A stretch of 6,162 bases of DNA from Hydrogenothermaceae bacterium. GTDB lineage: Bacteria > Aquificota > Aquificia > Aquificales > Hydrogenothermaceae. The notes beneath the pieces were generated by a model. It made no database searches. It saw only the letters and a program-made list of their open reading frames with translations, and was not told the origin of the DNA. Both the position numbers and the translations under genes were made by a program. Positions 1-5,549 of the stretch are shown piece after piece (position 1 is the first letter of the stretch; every line of letters starts with the position of its first letter). The stretch covers positions 1-6,162 of the forward strand of contig JALSSG010000268.1 of NCBI GenBank assembly GCA_026984355.1, given 5' to 3'.

Positions 1-683
1 TCAGGTAGTATATCTTTTACGTTTTTATCGTCTATATTGACTGCAACAGCACCATAGAAAGGAACTTTATTAGCAAACTGAACAAAAGCATTTTTTATGT
101 CATTTAAGTCTTTGTAAAAACCTATATGTTCAATATCAATATTATTTATAGAAACGATAGTAGGTGTTAGCTTCAAAAATGAACCATCACTTTCATCAGA
201 TTCTGTTACCATAAATTCCCCTCTCCCAAGTTTTGCATTGCTTCCAAAAGCTTCAAGCTTTCCCCCAATAACAACTGTAGGGTCATAACCTGTTTTAGCA
301 AGGATTGTTCCTACCATAGATGTTGTTGTTGTTTTTCCATGGCTACCAGCTATAGCAATTCCATATTTAAATCTCATAAGCTCTGCTAACATTTCCCCTC
401 TTGGAATTATTGGAATTCCAAGCTGTTTGGCTTTTTTAATCTCTACATTATCCATAGATACAGCAGAAGAGTATACAACAACATCAGCTCCTTCAACATT
501 CTCAGGCCTATGTCCTATATAAACCTTTGCTCCCATTTCTATAAGTTTTTCTATAGTTGCTGTCTTTTTTATATCTGAACCAGTAATTGTAAAACCTTGA
601 TTTAATAGAACCTGGGCTATACCATTCATACCAGAACCACCAATACCTATAAAATGTATCTGTCTTACTTTTCCTCTAAACAT
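1..683 (-). CDS. murC: UDP-N-acetylmuramate--L-alanine ligase (MurC), N-terminal part, cut by the window edge
   Basis: MurC joins L-alanine to UDP-N-acetylmuramic acid with ATP in the cytoplasm, the first step of the peptidoglycan stem peptide. The visible part is 227 codons, about half of the usual 450-480 residues; the rest lies beyond base 1. Seen: an N-terminal Rossmann-like UDP-sugar domain beginning with GIGGSGMNGIA at residues 13-23; the Mur-ligase ATP-binding loop GSHGKTTTT at 113-121; ESDESDGSF at 161-169, the acidic metal/substrate segment of MurC; then an NNIDIEH motif of the central domain. GSHGK and the N-terminal glycine motif point to MurC rather than MurD, E or F. The ATG at 683 follows an AGGGGG ribosome site by 8 bases, and that site overlaps the stop codon of the preceding synthetase gene. 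The gap is 12 bases, so the two genes are probably cotranscribed and translationally linked. The reading frame is intact throughout. Confidence 0.95.
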   Translation of the reverse strand, partial: MFRGKVRQIHFIGIGGSGMNGIAQVLLNQGFTITGSDIKKTATIEKLIEMGAKVYIGHRPENVEGADVVVYSSAVSMDNVEIKKAKQLGIPIIPRGEMLAELMRFKYGIAIAGSHGKTTTTSMVGTILAKTGYDPTVVIGGKLEAFGSNAKLGRGEFMVTESDESDGSFLKLTPTIVSINNIDIEHIGFYKDLNDIKNAFVQFANKVPFYGAVAVNIDDKNVKDILP

Positions 684-691
684 CAAACTTT

Positions 692-697
692 CCCCCT
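692..697 (-). promoter_or_regulatory. Ribosome binding site of murC, overlapping the upstream stop codon
   Basis: On the minus strand AGGGGG lies 8 bases before the murC ATG. Its first two bases belong to the TAG stop (698-696) of the acyl-CoA synthetase gene. Ribosomes ending the upstream gene therefore stop on the murC start site, which favours coupled translation. It also decides the murC start at 683. Confidence 0.7.
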
Positions 698-2828
698 AAT
701 CAAAAATCAAATGTTTTTCTGTTGTTTTTGAAAGCTTTATTCTACCATCAACAGCAAAAATATCATCTCCTTTTACCATAAGAGGATTTATATCTATTTC
801 TTCAATTTCAGGATTTTCAACAAGCATATAGGAAAAACGAATTAATACAGTTTTTAATTTCTCTAGATTAGCTGGTGGTATATTTCTAAATCCTTTTTTC
901 AAGAGATTATAAATATTTGTATTTTCCATAAGTAGCTGAGCAAAGTTTTTTGTAAGTGGTGGAAAGCCAAAAGAAACGTCTTTAACAAATTCTACAAATT
1001 TTCCACCTGTTCCAAAGACTATATACTGTCCAAATATCCTATCTTTACTACTTCCTAATATTAGCTCAAAACCATCTTTTATAAACTGCTCTATAATAAC
1101 ACCTTCTATATTAGCATCTGGTTTATACGTTTTAGCATTGTTTATAACCTCATCAAAAGCGCTTAATAACTGCTGTATTGAATTAACAGGAAAGATAACA
1201 CCTCCAATATCTGTTTTATGAAGTATATCTGGAGACTGTATCTTAACTACAACGGGAAATTCTATGTCTAAGCTTTTGATTTCTTCTTTCTCCTTTACTA
1301 AGAATGTTTTATTTACAGGAATATCATACTTTTGTAATAACTGTTTTGTTTCATAAACAGATAATAATTTTTTTCCTTTTGATAAAAGCTCTTTTACAAA
1401 TGCTTTTCTTTTTTCTTCAGGAATAGTAAACTCTGGTTTTATAATTACATCATTGTTTACCAAATTTTTTAAATAATGTTCTTTCCATGCTAGAACCATA
1501 CAGTCAACTGCTTCTTCAGGTGTCTCATATGTAGCTATACTGCTCTTATCTAAAAAACTTCTTGCACTTTTTACCTTTTCACCTCCTAAAACAGAAAAAT
1601 AGAAAGGTTTTTTTATTTCTCTTTTTTCATATAGCAGATTAACAACCTCTTTAGCAGTTTCATAAGGCTTTGTCATAAACTGAGGAGTTAAAATTCCAAC
1701 TATACCATCTATCTCTTTTGCTTCTAAAAGTATCTCTAAAGCCTGTCTATATCTTTCAGGAGTAGCATCTCCCAGAATATCAACAGGATTACCTCTACTC
1801 CATGCTGGTGGAAGAATACTGTCTAATCTGATAAAAGTTTCTTTCTCTAACTGTGCAGGTTTTATATTCCAGTTTCCTAATCTATCAGCAGATAATACAC
1901 CTGGACCTCCAGCATTTGTTAAAATAGCAAATCTATTTCCCTCAGGTAATGGTTGTTTGGAAAAGGCTTCCGTTAAATCAAACATAAGTTCAACAGTGTC
2001 TGCTCTTAAAGCTCCAAGTCTTTCAAAACATGCAGAATATAAAAAATCTTTACCAGCTAAAGCACCAGTATGAGAAACAGCAGCTTTTTTTCCTGCTTCT
2101 GTTCTACCAGATTTTGTTATTATTACTGGAAGTTTTTTTATAACCTCTTTTGAATATCTAACAAATTTATAAGCATCATATATACTTTCCATATAAATTA
2201 AAATTCTTTTTACATTCTTCTTTGTTCCTAAATAGTTAATTAGTTCACCAAACTCTAAATCAGCCATATTACCTGTACTTATGCAGTAGCTAAAGCCAAT
2301 GTTTTCTGATATAGCCCAGTCTAATATAGAAGCAAACAAAGCACCACTTTGAGATATAAGAGCTGTATCACCTTTTAAAGGCATAGAAGAGCCAAAGTTA
2401 GCATTAAGATTAAGCTCTGTATTTATAAAACCAAAACAGTTAGGTCCTAAAAAACGAATATTATACTTCTTAGCAATGCTTAAAATTTCTTCCTCAATTT
2501 TTTTTCCTTCTTCTCCTGTTTCCTTTCCCCCAGCTGATATTACAACTGCCGATTTTATACCTTTTTTCCCAAGCTGAACCATAATATCTGGTACTAATTT
2601 AATAGGAACGACAATTATAGCTAAATCTACATCTTTTTTTATATCTTCCACACTTTTATAGGCTTTTAGTCCTAATATAGCTTCATATTTAGGATTAACT
2701 GGAAAAATTTGCCCTTTATATCCTCCATCAATTATATTTTTTAAGATTGCATAACCTACTTTTTCAGGTTTTACTGTAGCTCCAATAATAGCTATAGAGG
2801 AAGGTTCAAAAAGATAATCTAAACTCAT
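696..2828 (-). CDS. ADP-forming acetyl/acyl-CoA synthetase, fused alpha-beta subunits
   Basis: This family (NDP-forming acyl-CoA synthetase) converts acetyl-CoA or another acyl-CoA plus ADP and phosphate into acid, ATP and CoA, reversibly, through phosphohistidine intermediates in the cytoplasm. The protein is 710 residues from the chosen start, the usual length of the single-chain form. Seen in order: a CoA-binding Rossmann domain starting SSIAIIGAT near residue 10; GPNC at 128-131; the SHTGALAG segment with the presumed catalytic His253; a CoA-ligase region to about 470; and an ATP-grasp domain from about 480 (YETKQLL at 492) with SPDILHKTDIGG, holding a second conserved histidine, His537, and a closing DINPLMV motif. 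No acetyltransferase domain is attached, so it is not a Pat-type protein acetylase. The open frame extends 13 codons further, to an ATG at 2867, but homologues begin near MSLDYLF and the longer start falls at the predicted transcription start, so 2828 is preferred. Neither start has a good ribosome site. murC follows after 12 bases. The substrate (acetate or another acid) and direction cannot be read from sequence. Confidence 0.92.
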   Translation of the reverse strand: MSLDYLFEPSSIAIIGATVKPEKVGYAILKNIIDGGYKGQIFPVNPKYEAILGLKAYKSVEDIKKDVDLAIIVVPIKLVPDIMVQLGKKGIKSAVVISAGGKETGEEGKKIEEEILSIAKKYNIRFLGPNCFGFINTELNLNANFGSSMPLKGDTALISQSGALFASILDWAISENIGFSYCISTGNMADLEFGELINYLGTKKNVKRILIYMESIYDAYKFVRYSKEVIKKLPVIITKSGRTEAGKKAAVSHTGALAGKDFLYSACFERLGALRADTVELMFDLTEAFSKQPLPEGNRFAILTNAGGPGVLSADRLGNWNIKPAQLEKETFIRLDSILPPAWSRGNPVDILGDATPERYRQALEILLEAKEIDGIVGILTPQFMTKPYETAKEVVNLLYEKREIKKPFYFSVLGGEKVKSARSFLDKSSIATYETPEEAVDCMVLAWKEHYLKNLVNNDVIIKPEFTIPEEKRKAFVKELLSKGKKLLSVYETKQLLQKYDIPVNKTFLVKEKEEIKSLDIEFPVVVKIQSPDILHKTDIGGVIFPVNSIQQLLSAFDEVINNAKTYKPDANIEGVIIEQFIKDGFELILGSSKDRIFGQYIVFGTGGKFVEFVKDVSFGFPPLTKNFAQLLMENTNIYNLLKKGFRNIPPANLEKLKTVLIRFSYMLVENPEIEEIDINPLMVKGDDIFAVDGRIKLSKTTEKHLIFD

Positions 2829-2839
2829 ATTACACCAGA

Positions 2840-2894
2840 TAGAAATTTTGAATTTTTCTTGATACATAGTATTTTATAATATTTGGAATTTCTA
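2840..2894. repeat. 8-base inverted repeat flanking the divergent promoters
   Basis: TAGAAATT at 2840-2847 is the exact reverse complement of AATTTCTA at 2887-2894. The arms enclose both predicted -10 boxes and are centred at 2867. The form would suit a dimeric regulator acting on both units, but AT-rich repeats of this length arise by chance, so function is not established. Confidence 0.4.
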
Positions 2895-2900
2895 AAACAA
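2873..2900 (-). promoter_or_regulatory. Candidate promoter for the synthetase-murC unit
   Basis: On the minus strand TTGTTT (2900-2895) and TATAAA (2878-2873) are 16 bases apart, close to the sigma-70 pattern. Transcription would begin near 2867, leaving a leader of about 40 bases before the ATG at 2828. That argues against the longer ATG at 2867. AT-richness makes chance matches likely, so this is a prediction only. Confidence 0.4.
2875..2880 (+). promoter_or_regulatory. Candidate -10 box for the inositol-phosphate operon
   Basis: A perfect TATAAT lies 40 bases before the start codon at 2921, giving a leader of about 34 bases. No good -35 box stands at 16-18 bases (TTTTTC is what is there); TTGATA at 2859-2864 is only 10 bases away. 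The weak -35 could mean that an activator is needed, or that another sigma factor is used. The box overlaps the minus-strand -10 element. Confidence 0.4.
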
Positions 2901-2905
2901 AAATT

Positions 2906-2912
2906 AAAGGAG
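2906..2912 (+). promoter_or_regulatory. Ribosome binding site of inositol-1-phosphate synthase
   Basis: AAAGGAG stands 8 bases before the ATG at 2921. It is the strongest ribosome site in the window and fixes this start; the other plus-strand genes have much weaker ones or none. Confidence 0.8.
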
Positions 2913-2920
2913 TCGGGGAA

Positions 2921-4108
2921 ATGAGATTATGGCTTTTTGGTTTATATGGTATTGTGTCTACAACTGCTGTTGCAGGTGAAAGAGCTATAAAAAAAGGTTT
3001 ATCTGATAAAACAGGTTTGGTATCAGAATTAGAACAATTCAAAGATATTGAAAAATATTCTCCTTTAGACTTTGAAGCATTTGGAGGGCATGAGATAAGA
3101 AATTTAGATAAAAATCTATATGAAGAACTGTTTTCCCATTGGGAAAATAATTTTCACTTTGATTATAGAATTTTAAAATCTCTAAAGGAAGATTTAGAAA
3201 AAATAAAAGCAAAAAAAGGAACTGCATTAAATTGTGGAGAAGGTGTGTTAGAAGAACTAAAACCTTTACAAACTCTTGAAGATGAAGGTCTTAGTTTAGA
3301 GGAAATAGTAGAAAAGTTAGAAAAGGATTTAACTGAATTTGCAGATGATGATACTGTTGCTATAAATGTTGCATCTACAGAACCAAGTATAGATTATGAT
3401 AAGCAGGTTCACGGTAGTTTAGAAGGTTTTGAAAAAGCTATAAAAGAAAATAGAAAAGATAAAATATCTGCTTCTATGTTGTATGCGTACGTTTCATTAA
3501 AAAATAAAATTCCTTTTGGTAATTTTACCCCAAGTGTCGGGTCTAGTATTCCAGCCTTAAAAGAACTTGCAGAAAAAACAGGAACTCCACATGCTGGCAA
3601 TGATGGTAAAACAGGAGAAACCCTTGTAAAAACTACACTTGCTCCAATGTTTGCATATAGAAATCTACAGGTTTTAGGATGGATGGGTTATAACATACTT
3701 GGCGATTTAGATGGGAAAGTACTCTCTCACGAGCAAAATAAAAGAAGTAAAATAGTATCTAAAGACAAAGTGATTGGGAAAATACTTGGATATTATCCGT
3801 ACACTATAACAGAAATTAACTATTTCCCAAGTTTACAGGATAATAAAACAGCATTTAACTTTATACACTATAAAGGTTTTTTAGGAACAAAAATGAAAAT
3901 GTACTTTATATGGGATGCAATAGATGCTATTGTTGCAGCACCGCTTGTGCTTGATATAGCAAGATTTTTAAATTTTGCTAAAAAGAAAGGACAAAAAGGT
4001 GTTATTAAAGAACTCGCATTTTTCTTTAAATCTCCAATGGAAACAGATGTCTACAACACACATAAACAATTTGAAATGTTAGTAAACTGGTATAACTCTT
4101 TAAGATAA
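2921..4108 (+). CDS. myo-inositol-1-phosphate synthase, thermophile/archaeal type
   Basis: The enzyme turns D-glucose-6-phosphate into L-myo-inositol-1-phosphate using NAD in a hidden oxidation, aldol cyclisation and reduction. It is the entry step of DIP synthesis and acts in the cytoplasm. The 395 residues match the short archaeal/thermophile form (about 390) rather than the eukaryotic form (over 500). Seen: an NAD-binding start GLYG at 7-10; VASTEP at 150-155; GSSIPALKELAEKTG at 207-221, leading into GNDGKTGETL at 226-235, the family's signature segment; NILGDLDGK at 258-266; lysines K274 and K277 just after it in the catalytic stretch; WDAIDAIVAAPL at 331-342; and KSP at 370-372. All of the broad family motifs are present and the frame is intact. 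The start is set by AAAGGAG 8 bases upstream. The next gene begins 1 base after the stop and uses this enzyme's product, which strongly supports the call. A near-perfect palindrome lies at codons 71-76. Confidence 0.96.
   Translation: MRLWLFGLYGIVSTTAVAGERAIKKGLSDKTGLVSELEQFKDIEKYSPLDFEAFGGHEIRNLDKNLYEELFSHWENNFHFDYRILKSLKEDLEKIKAKKGTALNCGEGVLEELKPLQTLEDEGLSLEEIVEKLEKDLTEFADDDTVAINVASTEPSIDYDKQVHGSLEGFEKAIKENRKDKISASMLYAYVSLKNKIPFGNFTPSVGSSIPALKELAEKTGTPHAGNDGKTGETLVKTTLAPMFAYRNLQVLGWMGYNILGDLDGKVLSHEQNKRSKIVSKDKVIGKILGYYPYTITEINYFPSLQDNKTAFNFIHYKGFLGTKMKMYFIWDAIDAIVAAPLVLDIARFLNFAKKKGQKGVIKELAFFFKSPMETDVYNTHKQFEMLVNWYNSLR
3131..3147. repeat. 17-base palindrome inside the inositol-phosphate synthase gene
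   Basis: TTTTCCC, a 3-base centre ATT, then GGGAAAA form a perfect 7-base-pair stem or dyad. It covers codons 71-76 (F-S-H-W-E-N). The downstream bases are not a run of T, so it is not a normal terminator. It may be a protein site, an RNA hairpin or coincidence. Confidence 0.5.
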
Positions 4109-4109
4109 C

Positions 4110-5348
4110 ATGAAAGCAGTAATATTAGCTGCAGGAAAAGGGAGCCGTATGAAAAGTACGGTTCCCAAACCTCTTATTAGACTATTTGGTATTCCTCTAA
4201 TAGAATATAAAATCAGGAGACTAAAAGATTTTGAAATAGCTGTTGTATACAATGATAAAAAAGTAGCTGAATATATTAAGAAAAAATTTCCTGAAGTAAA
4301 ACTTATATATAATCCATATCCAGAAAAAGAAAACGGATACAGTTTATACTGTGCAAAAGAGTTCTTAAAAGAAAATGAGCGATTTTTACTACTTATGGCA
4401 GACCACTACTATGGAGAGAAGTTCTTTAGAAAAATAAATGATGTAAAAGAAGACAACTATCTTTTTGTTTCAAACTACTGCTATGACCCACAGGAAGCTA
4501 CAAAAGTTAAAGTAAAAGATAAATATATAGTTAAAATAGGAAAAGAACTTAGCGATTATGACTACTTTGATACAGGATTTTTTATACTAAATTATCAAGT
4601 GTTCTCATATATAGAAAGCCTTTTAGATAAAGAAAAAATAAAACTCTCAGATGTTATGCAGTTATTGGCAAATGAAAAAAAACTTTTTTTCAAACTTATA
4701 GAAGATATATGGTTAGATATTGATACAAAAGAAGAGTTAAAAAAAGCAGAAGAAATAATAAGAAAGTTATTAATAAAAGATACTGATGGAATAATATCAA
4801 AACTTTTTAATAGAAAATTATCAACCAGACTTACAAAGTTTTTAGTAAGATTTGACTTTATTACACCAAATAGATTTACTGTATTTTCTTCAATCATTGG
4901 GTTTTTAGCTGGTATTTTATTCCTTTCAAAAAATTATGTTTTAGCTGGAATACTGACTCAGATAGCTTCCATAATCGACGGCTGTGATGGAGAAATAGCA
5001 AGAATAAAAAATCTATCTTCAAAGTTCGGAGCTGTTTTAGACAGTGTTTTAGATAGATATGTAGACACCTTCATACTATTTGCTATTTTTCTATCTATAG
5101 AAAAAAACATATATGTATACGTAGCTTTATTTCTGTCTATTACAGGTTCTATATTGATAAGTTATGTTTCCCATCTTACAGGTATAAGACCTTTTTTCAT
5201 AACCCGTGATATAAGACTATTTTTAGTAATGGTTTTTTCTATATTGTCAGCATTCTGGATATACAGTATGACTATGCTGCTTTGGATTTTAGGAATAGCT
5301 TCCCATCTTGGTGTAATATATACTCTTTTAAAATACAAACATAAGTAA
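4110..5348 (+). CDS. Bifunctional inositol-1-phosphate cytidylyltransferase / di-myo-inositol-phosphate-phosphate synthase (IPCT/DIPPS)
   Basis: The first domain joins L-myo-inositol-1-phosphate to CTP, giving CDP-inositol. The second, membrane-bound domain transfers inositol phosphate from it to another inositol-1-phosphate, giving phosphorylated DIP. Seen in the 412 residues: a nucleotidyltransferase domain, residues 1 to about 225, with LAAGKGSRM at 6-14, KP at 20-21, MADH at 96-99 (likely metal ligand Asp98) and DIWLDIDT at 199-206; then a CDP-alcohol phosphotransferase domain with the full signature D290-x2-D293-G-x2-A297-R-x8-G307-x3-D311-x3-D315. Hydrophobic segments at about 257-275, 278-292, 319-357 and 367-409 suggest roughly six membrane spans. 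Fusion of the two domains is known in several DIP-making organisms, and the synthase for its substrate lies 1 base upstream. No ribosome site is visible, so translation probably depends on the upstream gene. A hairpin covers codons 11-19. A phosphatidylinositol-type synthase is less likely because of the fused cytidylyltransferase. Confidence 0.95.
   Translation: MKAVILAAGKGSRMKSTVPKPLIRLFGIPLIEYKIRRLKDFEIAVVYNDKKVAEYIKKKFPEVKLIYNPYPEKENGYSLYCAKEFLKENERFLLLMADHYYGEKFFRKINDVKEDNYLFVSNYCYDPQEATKVKVKDKYIVKIGKELSDYDYFDTGFFILNYQVFSYIESLLDKEKIKLSDVMQLLANEKKLFFKLIEDIWLDIDTKEELKKAEEIIRKLLIKDTDGIISKLFNRKLSTRLTKFLVRFDFITPNRFTVFSSIIGFLAGILFLSKNYVLAGILTQIASIIDGCDGEIARIKNLSSKFGAVLDSVLDRYVDTFILFAIFLSIEKNIYVYVALFLSITGSILISYVSHLTGIRPFFITRDIRLFLVMVFSILSAFWIYSMTMLLWILGIASHLGVIYTLLKYKHK
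4140..4166 (+). repeat. G+C-rich hairpin at codons 11-19 of IPCT/DIPPS
   Basis: GGGAGCCGTA at 4140-4149 pairs with TACGGTTCCC at 4157-4166, a 10-pair stem with one G-U pair in RNA and a 7-base loop. It starts 30 bases into the gene, over codons for the conserved GSRM active-site loop. It is not followed by a T run, so it is not an ordinary terminator. It is unusually G+C-rich for this window and may affect translation, RNA processing or RNA stability. Confidence 0.6.
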
Positions 5349-5356
5349 TTACATAG

Positions 5357-5362
5357 TATAAT
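5357..5362 (+). promoter_or_regulatory. Candidate internal -10 box before the Trm112-like gene
   Basis: A perfect TATAAT ends 7 bases before the ATG at 5370. Transcription from it would begin at or next to the start codon, giving a leaderless message. No convincing -35 box is seen at 16-17 bases. The gene lacks a ribosome site, which agrees with a leaderless transcript but does not prove it. The alternative is readthrough from the inositol genes. Confidence 0.3.
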
Positions 5363-5369
5363 TGAAACT

Positions 5370-5549
5370 ATGAAGAACAATTTTAAAAAGATACTTAATA
5401 TACTTGCATGTCCTAAGTGTAAAGGAGATTTAGAACTAAAAGATAATTGGTTTGTATGTTATCAGTGCAAATTAAAATATCCAATAAAAAATGAAATACC
5501 TATCCTTCTTATAGAAGAAGCAAAAGAACTAAAGTCTGATGAAAGATAA
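5370..5549 (+). CDS. Small four-cysteine Trm112/UPF0434-family (YcaR-like) protein
   Basis: The 59-residue protein has the layout of the UPF0434/Trm112 family: ILNILACPKCKGDLEL near residues 8-23, a second pair of cysteines at 30 and 33, then YPIKNEIPILLIEEAKEL at 37-54. Cysteines 14, 17, 30 and 33 form two CxxC pairs that could bind one zinc ion; the E. coli relative YcaR keeps only part of this set. Eukaryotic and archaeal Trm112 activates methyltransferases acting on tRNA, rRNA and release factors; the bacterial role is poorly defined, and no partner methyltransferase is seen here. The ATG at 5370 is the only reasonable start: an in-frame stop, that of the previous gene, lies 21 bases upstream. 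No ribosome site is visible. The 3' end overlaps the next gene by 11 bases. The protein is probably cytoplasmic. Confidence 0.87.
   Translation: MKNNFKKILNILACPKCKGDLELKDNWFVCYQCKLKYPIKNEIPILLIEEAKELKSDER

Noticed and set aside
317..336. A TGT/TTG-like short repeat that looks like a microsatellite.
   Set aside because: It encodes the run of threonines in the GSHGKTTTT ATP-binding loop of MurC.
2485..2530. A long pyrimidine-rich tract on the plus strand, possibly able to form an unusual DNA structure.
   Set aside because: It is explained by lysine-, glutamate- and glycine-rich coding on the minus strand in an AT-rich genome.
2829..2867. A 13-codon N-terminal extension of the acyl-CoA synthetase starting at the ATG at 2867.
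   Set aside because: It lies at the predicted transcription start, has no ribosome site, and family members begin at the position matching the ATG at 2828.
2830..3600. Several short minus-strand open frames opposite the start and middle of the inositol-phosphate synthase gene.
   Set aside because: They are shadows of a well-supported gene, have no family motifs or ribosome sites, and are low-complexity.
4140..4175. The hairpin at the start of IPCT/DIPPS read as a rho-independent terminator of the synthase gene.
   Set aside because: There is no T run after the stem, and it lies inside an intact conserved gene.
4595..5380. Minus-strand open frames of 100 and 72 codons opposite IPCT/DIPPS.
   Set aside because: They lie opposite a gene with full catalytic signatures, and their compositions simply mirror the AT-rich coding strand.
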